64,000 bases of DNA, from the NCBI RefSeq assembly GCF_002234675.1, contig NC_019870.2, forward strand, positions 3,740,985 to 3,804,984. Direction: 5' to 3'. The translations under genes and the position numbers were made by a program. Source of the stretch: Oryzias latipes. Lineage: Eukaryota > Chordata > Actinopteri > Beloniformes > Adrianichthyidae. A model generated the notes under the pieces. It ran no database searches. It was not told where the DNA came from and worked only from the letters and a program-made list of their open reading frames with translations. Shown one piece after another: positions 1-11,900 of the stretch (positions within the stretch are counted from its first letter, which is position 1; every line of letters starts with the position of its first letter).

Positions 1-319
1 AGCAAAAAAACACAATTTTAAATCTGTCTCAACTATGATTTTACACGGACTAATGGTTGGTAATGGTTATTTTAATTTTCTTTTGAAAAGACTGATTTTT
101 AAACGAATTTTAAAATTTAAGTCACATTTTCTGAGGGAAAAAACCAAAACCTTTTGGACAAAACAAAAAGAAAAAACATATATAGCGAGATCTGAGATTA
201 AACTTCAAATTCTGAACTTTGATTTTAAGAGCAAAAATGCGTAAAAAAACAAAACAAAAATAAAATCCCCCCCAAAAAAGGTGTTTTGATTATAATTCCA
301 GAATTTTTTAATTAAAGAC

Positions 320-870
320 ACTGATGAAAATCCTGCTTTGGTGTTTTTAACACGTTCTTGTAGCATTTTTCTGATGATGGATAAAGGTTAATAAAGGTTA
401 AAATTGCATTTCTGAGTATTTTTTTATTCAAATCATTGTGAATCAGGAGCAGATGGAAAAAAAGCTTGTACTTGGTGAGCCACATGTCCTTTCTGATGCA
501 TCCTCTTGTAGACGATTAGATTTATGTACATCCCTGTTTTCCTCGTCTGAGCTGGAATCTGGATCCAAACTGGGCGGCAGCACAGCTTTTGTTGTGCCAG
601 TAATACTAGGCTGTGGAGATGAGGGGCTGTGAGCTGGTGGGGGGGTGTCTAAACAGAATAATGATGGGAAATGAGCGCAGGCTTACTCCCTGCCAACGGT
701 CCTGCCCACAACTCTGAGGTGAATTTGTAATAAAACTCCTGCCGCTCTGCAGAAACTAGTTCCTAGAAAAAGATGCGGGTTTTTTGATTTTATCCAAAAA
801 CAGCATAATCGTAATTTAAAGACCACTAGGAACGTTTTGAAAATAGATCGGGGATATCCAAACATTTTGC
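320..870 (-). repeat. Copy A of a ~550-bp interspersed family, reverse
   Basis: Shares blocks with the copy at 18767-19333 in inverse orientation: the TGTTTTTAACACGTTCTTG block, the GAGCTGGAATCTGGATCC block and the ACCACTAGGAACGTTTTG end. No coding content. Confidence 0.6.
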
Positions 871-962
871 AAATGGGGCCAGATTTGCCAAGGAGAAAAT
901 GTGTGAGGAGCGACCAATCAGCTTCCATTCTTCAAACCCTTATAAGCAACTGAAAATTTGGA

Positions 963-3376
963 ATGAAATTACTTTTTACAGCGTAATCTGGACAATCACA
1001 ATCAAGAAATAGGATACACAGGTTTGAGAAAGTGTTGGGGGCAGCATATTGTTGATTTTCTGTTGTGGACCTTTTAAAAGTCCAAATAAAGAAAAATTAA
1101 CTCATAAAGATCGTCTTCTATCGTCTCCAAATTGTACAAGTCTGAGCCTTTGGAATCTTTAAAGTATTTCTATACTTGTGTAAAATACACAAAAACTGAC
1201 TTTTTCCAAACTGTAGCAGCAAAAATTGTGTGGCAATTTAACCCTTGAGAACCCAACGACAATTTTCTTCAGGGCTTTTAAAGTTCATTTAACAAATTTG
1301 GTTTTTGATGTTCATTTTGGGAAGCAGACAAAAAATAAAAAACATAAATATAAAAACATAGGGAAAAAAATGTCATAACAAGAAAAACTAGGGCCGAGTT
1401 TGACCAAGTGTTCTTCAGGGTTAAATTGACATCTTTGTTTACTGTCTATGTATCCAAAACTTTGCTTAAAACATGTTTTATTACATTCTTAACATTAATA
1501 TCGACAAGTTTGATTTCAAACATAGGAAACGTTTTGAGGCTCCAGATTAAAAACAAATTGTCTTTCCATTCAAGCAGCAGCCATTTTTTGTCACCTCTGT
1601 AAAACATTTGTCCTGAGACGTTACTCATCATCCTGTTACTGCAGAATTAGAAACCCAATCTCTGCAAATCCAAGTCTGAGCCTTTGCTGGGACGGGAGGG
1701 TGACAGCTGATCCTTAAATCCACCCCCCCTCAGATGAACATGAGGAGGCTCAGTGGACGCCAAACTTCTGTCCAGACACGCGTCTGTGTGCGCAGCATCC
1801 TCCTGTCTCAGCTATTCTGATGAATTCAATAAAAACCGTCCGGCGCCGGTTCCCTCTCACAACAGGATTGGTGTCGGACAACAGTTTTGGGGAATTCACG
1901 GACACCCCGTTTGACTTAGACATGAACTGTGGTGCCAAGCCTTCGGGGCCTTTTCGTTTCTGCTTTCTTGGTCAGTCGATTGAAGCCTAAATGGAGCTGA
2001 AAGACAGAGGAAGTCATGTGACTTGAAGGTTTGGGGCTAAACATTGCAGTTGTTGTCAGTAACAACTGCCCTGATGCTATCAGGCACTTTCCTGGGATGG
2101 TCGTTGCTCCGACTGACCTTCCGTGTCCCTGTCGGAATAAGATCACATTTGTTTGCTGAAGAAATGCACCAGTTGTTCCAAACTGTTCAGATGAATTGAG
2201 TTGGTCACATCTGCGTGGGTTTTAAATCTGGAGTTTGTCGTTTTTCATCAAACACTGTCAGGAGTAACTCTTTAACACAGGAAAGTATCGTAGTGATATA
2301 TTACTTTCTGATCAAACAAAGTAGTATTACTCTGAACTTAATAATATTTTCTTTATTATATTTGAGTGTAAACGTTCTGTCTAATTTTTTTGACCCTTAC
2401 TGTGTTCGGGTCGACGACGTCTCCAACATGGCGGCGTTTATATCACGAAAACCTGACGACCGCATTGACTTTATGTGGTTGGAGCTGGATTTTCTATGGG
2501 TGGCGTCACACTACCTCAGTCCAGTTCTCATTTACAGTCAATGGTTTTGACCCAGAGTGGTCATCCTCGGTTTTGGTTGGAGGAAGCTAGCAGAGACCCG
2601 TACTCGTGTTGTTTGCTGGTCACAAACACAGAAATGAGCCGTTTCCTGTTCAGCTGGAGTGCAGCCGTGAAGGCTGGACCCCTGGCCCTAAAATGCTTTT
2701 TTTCTTCTCTTAAACACAGGACTGGAAGCGATTATTGGTAAGAGGATAAAAGCGACTCAAGCTCCCCCCTTTGTTTGTGCATACAAATATTTTTTATTGG
2801 CTTTGATCAGAAATTTGCAGCTGATCGCTCTTTGGATTGAATTTAAGAAAAGAGAAGGTTTTCCAAAAGGTCAAAAGTTTGGTTGACATGCTGGAGCGTG
2901 TCAACTTAATTATTTAGTTAACTTAACTATTAGAAGGTCATTCTGCTAATGGTTCATGCCCTTTTTATCAGCTGTTTCTCTGGTTCCTGGGCTTTTATCA
3001 GTCCTGGCTCTGTGGTGGTCCAGCAGTGACGCTTAGGGCTGTCAGGGACTTTCGCTTTATGAGGTGTGATGAGTTTCAAGGCCTGATGTTCAACACATTC
3101 CAGGCAGCTCTGGTCAGTACGAATTTAATCTGTTTGCACAGACGGGAGGCACCGGCAGACACCATCTTGTTTTTGGAATTTCCCTCCTGCTTCTTCTTTG
3201 CGATGGGCCACCTTCTGTGGCTTTTTGTGGGGAGACCAGTCTCGCTGAAAGTAGAGGCTGTTGTATCCGTCCTATCTTCTAAGATGCGTGACTTTTATCA
3301 CAGCTGAAGAACCAAAACCTCAAAGCTGGTGGGACATCTGATGTGCTGTTGCAGGATTTTTGAAGGTAGTGTAACT
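963..3376. other. Stretch without recognised gene
   Basis: AT-rich non-coding DNA. Small open frames here have no recognisable domain. A GC-richer patch at 2400-2600 reads as neither protein nor a known RNA to me. Confidence 0.6.
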
Positions 3377-3530
3377 CAGCGGTCGCCAACCCCCGGGCCG
3401 CGGACTGGTCCGTGGGTCACTTGGTACCAGGCCACAGAGAAAGATTAAATAACATTACTTCCGTTTTATTTATTTTGGAAACTGAAAGATGTTTTATTTT
3501 GAAAAATTGCCCGATTCTCTGTTACATCCA
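3377..3530 (+). mobile_element. hAT-type terminal fragment
   Basis: Begins CAGCGGTCGCCAACCCCCGG, the characteristic 5' terminus of a widespread vertebrate hAT group, and breaks off without the other end. Confidence 0.5.
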
Positions 3531-3541
3531 TCACTCTAGAC

Positions 3542-3780
3542 CAGGGATGGCGAACACGCGGCTCTCGGCCAATGAGCATGCGGCTCTTTGCGTCTCATCA
3601 TATTGTGGCGACCCGAGGGTTAGCCCCGCCTTCAGCCACTAAGACTCATGAGAAGTGGGGAATTGTGGGTGTAAAGTTCCTCACCATGAGCCAGGGGGCT
3701 GTTAGCAGAATTGACACCCATGCTCTTTGGCTGTTTCTGGGCGTATTAACGTATGACTTTTTATCCTGTATCTTGAATTT
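3542..3780 (+). mobile_element. Second hAT-type terminal fragment
   Basis: Begins CAGGGATGGCGAACACGCGG followed by GCGGCTCT motifs, another common hAT terminus, directly next to the previous fragment. Confidence 0.45.
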
Positions 3781-4559
3781 GTGATGATTTTAAAGTAGAT
3801 TAAAAAAGTTGTAATCAAAATTGATCTAAAATGAAACATCATAAAGCAAAAGTTCAGCACGGTGGTGGAGCAGTAATGGTCTGGGCTTTTTTTTTTTTTG
3901 CAACCAAACTCAATCTGTGGGGCCCGTGCAAATTATGGAATAGACATGAAGCCTTTTGACCTGCGAAGAAATCAAGGATTAAAGTAAAAGCCAGAAATGA
4001 TATAAATGGCTAGTTAAAAAACAATTCTCTGAGCTCCAGTGGAAAAGTCAAAATATTTCTCAATAAGATAAAAAAAGTCGGATTTTAGCCAACATAATCT
4101 CAGTCTTGGTTGCCTGGTCTGATAATGTAACACATTCATCAGCTAAACGCGTTTCTGTGGCACGACTAATCTGTTAGCAGCTAATGACTGCACGGCTCTG
4201 CTGTTTTTGTAAAAGGCGCATTGTTGCTGGGTTTACTCGGCTGCCTATCAGAACCCATGGCGAGTTCAAAGGTCACGGACCGCATTAAGACGGGAACTCC
4301 CGCCCGCTGTAGAAAGCACTTCCTGTGCTGGTCTGCAGGCTGCTGCCAGTGGGAGCCAAGCAGTGTAAGGCCAAAAGGGCGAGGAACACAAATGACGGCA
4401 AGAAGCATTTCTTCTGCGCCCTCCAAGCATGGGAATGATCCCTCTACGGACACACCAGATTATTAGTTTCCACCATGCTTAACTGTGCACAATGGAACTA
4501 CTGAATTAATTGTGTTAAAGTAGATTTAACTCAAATGATGATGAATTTCCTTTGAAGTT
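3781..4559. other. Stretch without recognised gene
   Basis: Non-coding; overlapping short frames on both strands near 4181-4466 lack domain similarity and lie in ordinary sequence. Confidence 0.5.
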
Positions 4560-4900
4560 ATAGTGTATGCTACATTCTCCTAAAATTTGAGACATCTCAA
4601 TAAATGGACTAAAGGGTACCATACTAATGCTAACTTTAGCATTTCCTAAAAATGAAAAGGCATCTCAATCCGTGGATCAAAAATTAGCATGCTAATGCTA
4701 GTATGCTAAAACGAGCCAGCTACATTTTCTAGCTAAAAATTCACAAAAAAATTAACTAGTCATTTTTTAGTCAAAGAAATTTCAATGCCTGGATCAAAAA
4801 TTAAGATGCTAATGGTACAAAGAATGAAGACATCTCAACAAATGGACCAAAAGTCAGCGTGCCAATGCTAACAATTGTCCATCTATTTTTTGTTGATAAA
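4560..4900. repeat. Degenerate tandem repeat with GCTAATGCTA motifs
   Basis: Recurring units combining CATCTCAA, a TGGATCAAAA-type segment and GCATGCTAATGCTA-like words, diverged and of variable length. Confidence 0.55.
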
Positions 4901-5078
4901 ATGCCTTTGATAATCTGAAGAAACATGTTAAACTGGCTAATTTTACACTAAATATACCAAAAATAAATCTGGGGTTTAAAAACAGATGTTTCAGCATCTG
5001 ATTTCCCAATGTTTTAATATAAATATGCTTTTGATTTGTAAATGCTAATTAAGAAGCCTTGTAAAGACATTTCTCTGA

Positions 5079-5084
5079 TTTATT
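5079..5084 (-). terminator. Candidate arsb polyadenylation signal (AATAAA on minus strand)
   Basis: First AATAAA hexamer I see on the minus strand downstream of the arsb stop, about 560 nt away. The site of cleavage is not established. Confidence 0.25.
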
Positions 5085-5510
5085 TGTTGCCTTTAAAAAT
5101 CCACTGACTTACATTTAATCGCCCTTCTCATACATTTTTTGTTCTATAAGTTAATATACTTAAAAAAAACTGCTGAGAATAAAAAACTCAAACTGCTAAT
5201 TCTGATACATAACCACATTTGTATTTTAACAGTATGTAAAGTTTAAAAAATAAAGCATTTCATAAATGTTTTCCATTATAAACAAATCTACATTCTGGAA
5301 TCACACAGGATGAATATGTCCTGTTACTTCTGTGTTGTTTGTGGAACATTCCCATGTCTGCAGCTTCTGAACAGCAGATTAAGGAGGTGCAAAGACCCGA
5401 AAGAGAAGACATGACAACATGTGCGGCAAAACAAAAGAATAAATCACTCAAAACAAAAAAAAATAATACAGACCGTAATCACGACAGTTTGGCATTTGGC
5501 AAAAGTAAAC

Positions 5511-5512
<2 letters not shown>

Positions 5513-5552
<40 letters not shown>
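5513..5552. repeat. T40 homopolymer in the arsb 3' flank
   Basis: Forty consecutive T on the plus strand, so an A40 run in the presumed arsb 3' untranslated region, about 90 nt after the stop codon. Confidence 0.9.
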
Positions 5553-5642
5553 CAATGATCCAACACAATTTCAAAAGGACATTCCCTGCAAATAGTGCAA
5601 TACATGAAAAAGGTACAAATACGTCTCCACCATCCTTTTCAC

Positions 5643-5908
5643 CTAAGCCCACGGACCCCAGGCTCCAGAGGGACCCGGGTCACACCGGGGGTCATCGTCG
5701 GGAAAGTTTATGGGCAAAGAATTTTTCAGATGAGACTGAAGTCTGGTGAGGAGATAGTCGACAACGGCGGGGAACTGAGCCGACACCTCATTTCTCTCCT
5801 CTGGATCTTTTTGGATGTCGAACAGCATCACAGGCTTCAGGGGATCCACGCTGGTGGAACTGGACTCAGAGGTGTTATGTTCTGGTCGGGGGAACCACGT
5901 TGGACAGC
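5643..5908 (-). CDS. arsb: arsb exon 8 and stop
   Basis: Encodes the C-terminal region with [15 protein letters not shown] and the terminal [17 protein letters not shown] motif, then TAG. Acceptor CCAG|GC. An NTS sequon is present. Confidence 0.95.
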
Positions 5909-8900
5909 CTGGTTTAAGACAAATGGCAAAAAAAATAAAATCCTTAAGATCTCTTTTTTGTTGTTGTAGCTGGAGCTGAAGTAGCATCCAGCGCTTGTGC
6001 ATACTTGTGACTTTAATTCTCATCCTTAAAACTTTTAAAAAAATACTTATAAAAAAATACAAAAAACAAATGCTAAACAGTTAAATTCAAGCTAAATAAG
6101 GACAATAGGTGTAAAGCAAATTTACAAAAGAATGGCTGGAAAGATGTAGCGGTACAATGCTAACAATAGTAAAATGCTCGACTCTTCTCTTGACACCACT
6201 TTAATCTGTTTGAACATTGTGTTGAACGTCAAACAGCTTTTTCAGTTTCCCGCTCTGAGCAGTTCATTTCAATCCTCACCGTACCCCTGCTTTTGTCGTT
6301 TACTTCCTTGACTTCTGGACTTTTTGTTTACCCTAAAATGAACCGAACCAAGCGGTGCACATGTCAGATCCCAGATTTCAGGTGAGCTTTCACCCCTAAA
6401 AAAGAGCAAGCTTTCCAAACCAACGGTGAAAATCAGACCTCCCAAAAACGAGACTGAAAAGGAGAGAAAACCCAACCAGCATCTAAAGGAAAGTCTTGGA
6501 AAGTTTTTGAAAATGTCTTGGTACTTGGAAGCAAAATTCTGTTATTGACATTCTGAGCACCTTTCCTGTAAGTGGGCACACTTTTGTTGTCTGCTTCAGA
6601 CTAAACATGTTTTAGGAACCAGGACAGGATACTGACCTGGGTATCCCGTTAGCAGCTTCCAATTCAGGTATCGGATGGCGGCGTGAATGGACACATTGAA
6701 GCTGGATCTGGCCCACGTTTCGCCTCTAAAACCCTGAGCCAAAGTTAACTGTTGCTGCCTGCCAGGACCTGCAGGGAGAAGAGGACAAAGCTGATTGTGC
6801 AGATTTTCCACTTAAAAAAAAAAAAGAAAACTACACAAACTGCCGATCGGAATGATATTTGGCCACCTGTGGACACAAAACATCCTTTGTGGATGTTGTC
6901 GTAACTAATACGGGAGACTAATATGACGCCGTGTTTTATTGCAAACCTCACCATCAGTGTCCATCTGTTTATACTCTCTCCCGCTAGCTTACAGCCCCTC
7001 ACACCCCCAACCAAACATCAGCGATGCAACAAAAAATGGAGCAATACTGGAGGTATCCAGCCGTACAGTTCTGATCCAGATTCCAGCTCAGACGAGGAAA
7101 ACAAAGACGTTTGTGGATCTAATCGTCTGCAAGTGGATGCATCGGAATGGAGCGGAGCAGGGAGACATTGGCCCGGCCCAGCGTATTTTCTACGTCACAA
7201 ATACGCCCTTTTCAAAGGGGATTTTTTTCATTTGTTGCAGATTCACAATGATTTGAATTACAAAATACAAATTTAAGCTTAATTCTCTTTCAATATATCC
7301 TTCATCATCAGAAAAAAGCTACAAAATGCTATAAGAACACCAAAAACACCATTTTGATGAAAAAACAGGTTGTGTCATGTGACGTCTCTCTATCATTAAA
7401 GCAGTTCAGTTAAAAAATCTACAAATGAGTTAAATAACAGTTTTTACAGCTAAACTAAATAATAAATGGTTGCTCTGCTGGTCTCCAGAATGTTCTGCAG
7501 CCTCCTGGCATCTGCTGTTTCTGATGTCTCCCAGAGGTGAGCGCACATGTCTGGCTCCCCCAAAAACAAGAGGCTCTGGCCTTAAGAGCCTTCTCGGGTT
7601 CGTGCCCCGCTTGACCCTGGAAGTATGGTCTTGATTAAGCAGATTTGTGAGCGACTTCGGCCTCGGAGCGCTGTCAAAAGCGAGCACTTCCTCGCATTCT
7701 TCCCCACAGAGTCGAGCTCGCGCTCGGCAAAGCCTGCGTTCCCATCTGAGCCGCTTCCACCGCAGCAACACGACTGGAGAGTTGAAACATTTCCGATCTC
7801 TTTTAACCACAAGATAAAAGCTTCGACTCTCGGTTTAATGACATTAAAGGAAGCTTACTGTTGCTGCCTGCTGCAAATCAACATTTTTAACCCACCAACG
7901 GACGTTTTTAACACAAAAAACTCTTTTATTCCTCTAGGATTTTGGCAGCTTTTCACCCCCTCCTGCTTCAAACCGCAAGAAATACACATTGTGCGCACAT
8001 GTCAGTCGTTCCCTCTTTCAGCAGAGGAGAGAGAGCGCCTCAAGGCATCTGGATCCCTCACAAGAACATCCACCAAATGGCTCTGGAAGGAGCAGCAAAG
8101 AGAAACTACTAGAAAGAGATGAGCGGCCAACAGAGAGGGGGTGTTGGGGTTGAACGAAGGCAAACGAGAGGTTCAGGGACCCCTCAGTGATCCATTAATT
8201 CAGGAAAACCCCTGCAAAGAAAAGCTGGAGCAAAGCGTGTTTAAAAACAAACTCTTTCAATGAATTAAAGAAGCATGAAGGGAAACTACGGGGAAAAAAT
8301 GTGGAGAGTGAGGTCTCAAAGAAAAAGGCTTAGCGAGGAAAGAAAGAAAAATTCCAGCCTGGAACGCAGGAAGAGAAGCTGCCTGTCACTTCTGCGGCCA
8401 ACCATAAAGATTCAAACATAAAACGCGACGGCAGACGCTTGTAAAGCACCAGTGTTGTCCTTTACCCATTCAATAAATCATGCGAGGGATTCAGATGGTA
8501 ATGAGCAGCCGTAAACGTAAACGCCGAGATCAGTAAAGCTGTGAAAAGTCTCATTCCAAAAACTCTAAATGGGAGACTCGACTTTTTCAGAGTTGTGAAG
8601 CCTTAACGCCTTAACGGAGCGTTTTTAGTGGGTTTTTGCCTTAAAAACAGGAGGTTTTACATTTTTCACTAGAAAAGTGAAATAAGTAACAGGAGGATGT
8701 GTCTAATTTCTGTAAATACAGTTTATTTTAATTCAAATGTATATATATAATTTATAGAATTACATTTTAAATACAGCACATTTCAGCTTTTAAGCTGAAA
8801 TGTTTGTTTTTTTTTTTTAAATCTAGCCACAGGGGTTGCAAGCCAGTTGCCTCTGTGCCGGTCCCAAGCCCGGATAAATAGAGAGGGTTGCGTCAGGAAG

Positions 8901-11900
8901 GGCATCCGGCGTAAAAATTGCCAAAGTAACCATGCGAATCATCCACAACACTTTAGACATACCGGATCGGTCGAGGCCCGGGTTAACAACGACCGCCACC
9001 GATGCTGTTAACCTACAGGGTGTCGGTGGAAATTTGACTACTGTTGGTCGAAGAAAGAGGGGAGGCAGAAGGGCCCGTGGCCAGAGAGAGAAGGGAAAAG
9101 GCAGGAACATAGGTTTGAGAATAGGGACTCTTAACGTTGGCACAATGACAGGGAAAGGCAGAGAGCTGGCAGACATGATGGAGAGAAGGAAGGTAGATGT
9201 ACTGTGTGTGCAGGAGACAAGGTGGAAGGGCAGCAAGGCACGTAGTATTGGAGGAGGATACAAACTGTTCTATCATGGTGTTGATAGGAAGAGAAACGGG
9301 GTAGGAGTGATTCTGAAGGGGAAGTTTGTAAACAGTGTTCTAGAGGTGAAAAGAGTCTCAGACAGGATGATGAGCCTAAAGTTAGAAATTGAAGGGGTGA
9401 TGGTGAATGTAGTCAGTGGGTATGCGCCACAGGTTGGCTGTGAGTTAGAAGTGAAGGAGAGATTCTGGAGTGAGTTGGATGAGGTCATAGAGGGTATCCC
9501 CAGAGGAGAGAGAGTTGTTATTGGAGCAGACTTTAATGGGCATGTTGGTGAGGGCAACAGAGGTGATGAGGAGGTGATGGGCAGGTTTGGTGTGAAGGAA
9601 AGGAATCTGGAGGGACAGATGGTGGTGGACTTTGCGAAGAGGATGGAAATGGCTGTAGTCAACACTTACTTCCAGAAGAGAGAGGAACATAGAGTGACAT
9701 ACAGAAGTGGAGGTAGGAGTACTCAGGTGGACTACATCCTATGCAGACGAGGTCATTTGAGAGAGGTTAATGACTGCAAAGTGGTGGTAGGAGAGAGTGT
9801 AGCCAGACAGCACCGCATGGTGGTGTGTAAGATGACTCTGGAGGTCAGGAAGAAGAAGAGAGGGAAAACAGAAAAGAAGACCAAGTGGTGGAAGCTACAG
9901 AATGAAGAAACTTGTGAGGAATTTAGGCAGAAGTTGAGGCAGGTCCTGGGTGGTCAGGATGAGCTTCCAGAGGACTGGGAAACTACAGCAGAGATTATCA
10001 GGGAAACAGGTAGGAAGGTGCTAGGTGTGTCATCTGGAAAGAGGAAAGACGGTAAAGAGACTTGGTGGTGGAATGAGGAAGTACAGGAATGCGTCCAGAG
10101 GAAGAGGTTGGCTAAAAGGAAGTGGGATGTAGAAAGGACTGAAGAAGGTAGACAGGAGTACAAGGAAGCGCAGCGTAGAGTGAAGAGAGAGGTGGCAAAG
10201 GCCAAACAGAAGGCTTACGATGAGCTATATGACAGGTTAGACACAAAGGAAGGAGAAAAGGACTTGTACAGGCTAGCCAGACAGAGAGACAGAGATGGGA
10301 AGGACGTGCAACAGATAAGGGTGATTAAGGACAGAGATGGAAAGGTGCTAACAACCCAGGAGAGTGTACAGAAAAGATGGAAGGAGTATTTTGAGGAGCT
10401 GATGAACGAGGAAAATGACAGGGAAAGAAGGGAGGAAGATGTGGTTGTTGTGGAGCAGGAAGTAGCAGAGATTGGAAAGGATGAGGTTAGGAAGGCTCTG
10501 AAAAGGATGAAGAGCGGAAAGGCCGTTGGTCCTGATGACGTACCTGTGGAGGTATGGAAGTGCTTAGGAGAGACAGGAGAGGAATTTCTAACGAGGTTGT
10601 TCAATAGGATTCTAGAGAGTGAGAAGATGCCTGAGGAATGGAGGAGAAGCGTTCTGGTCCCGATCTTTAAGAACAAGGGTGACACGCAGAACTGCAGCAA
10701 CTATAGAGGAATAAAGTTGATGAGCCACACAATGAAGCTGTGGGAAAGAGTAATGGAAGCCAGGCTTAGGAAGAAGGTGGAGATCTGTGAGCAGCAGTAT
10801 GGTTTCATGCCCCGTAAGAGCACCACTGATGCCATTTTTGCTTTGAGAATGTTGATGGAAAAGTACAGAGAAGGTCAGAAGGAGCTGCATTGTGTGTTCG
10901 TAGATTTAGAGAAGGCGTATGACAGGGTGCCGAGGGAGGAGCTGTGGTACTGTATGAGGTCGTCTGGAGTGGCAGAGAAGTATGTCAGAGTAGTTCAGGA
11001 CATGTATGAGAGAAGTATGACGGTGGTGAGATGTGCTGTAGGTCAGACAGAGGAGTTCAAGGTGGAGGTGGGACTACACCAAGGATCAGCTTTGAGTCCT
11101 TTTTTGTTTGCTATGCTGATGGACAGGCTGACAGACGAGGTAAGACAGGAATCTCCCTGGACAATGATGTTTGCGGATGACATTGTAATTTGCAGTGAGA
11201 GTAAAGAGCAGGTGGAGGAACAGCTAGAGAGGTGGAGGTTTGCTCTGGAAAGAAGAGGCATGAAGGTCAGTCGTAGTAAGACAGAATACATGTGTCTGAA
11301 CGAGAGGGATCAAGGTAGAAGCGTTAGGTTACAGGGGGCTGAGGTGAAGAAGGTGCAGGAGTTTAAGTACTTGGGGTCAACAGTTCAGTGTGATGGGGAG
11401 TGTGGAAAAGAGGTGAAGAGGCGAGTGCAGGCAGGTTGGAGCGGGTGGAGGAAAGTGTCAGGAGTGTTGTGTGACAGAAGAGTGCCAGCAAGACTCAAAG
11501 GAAAGGTGTACAAGACAGTGGTGAGACCAGCTCTGCTCTATGGGTTAGAGACGGTAGCAGTGAGACAGAGACAAGAGGCTGAGATGGAGGTAGCGGAGAT
11601 GAAGATGCTGAGGTTCTCCTTAGGAGTGACCAGGTTAGACAGGATAAGGAACGAGTACATCAGAGGGACGGCTCATGTTGCCTGTGTTAGGGACAAAGTC
11701 AGAGAAGCCAGACTGAGATGGTTTGGACATGTTCAGAGGAGGGATAGTGGATATATTGGTAGAAGGATGTTGGAGATGGAGCTGCCTGGCAGGAGGGCAA
11801 GAGGACGGCCAAAGAGGAGATACATGGATGTCTTAACAGAGGACATGAAGTTGGCTAATGTTAGGGTAGAAGATGTTCATGATAGAGTGAAGTGGAAAAG

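Noticed and set aside
5339-5749. Plus-strand frame with a long Phe run
   Set aside because: The Phe run is translation of the T40 homopolymer; the rest is antisense to arsb exon 8.
7430-8122. Overlapping 126- and 165-codon frames in arsb intron 6
   Set aside because: No recognisable domain, no splice or promoter context, and no similarity I can recall.
8823-9690. Antisense open frames opposite the RTE element
   Set aside because: They mirror the purine-rich RTE coding strand and have no domain similarity.
10215-10890. Ser/Phe-rich minus-strand frames
   Set aside because: Shadows of the Lys/Glu/Arg-rich RTE ORF.
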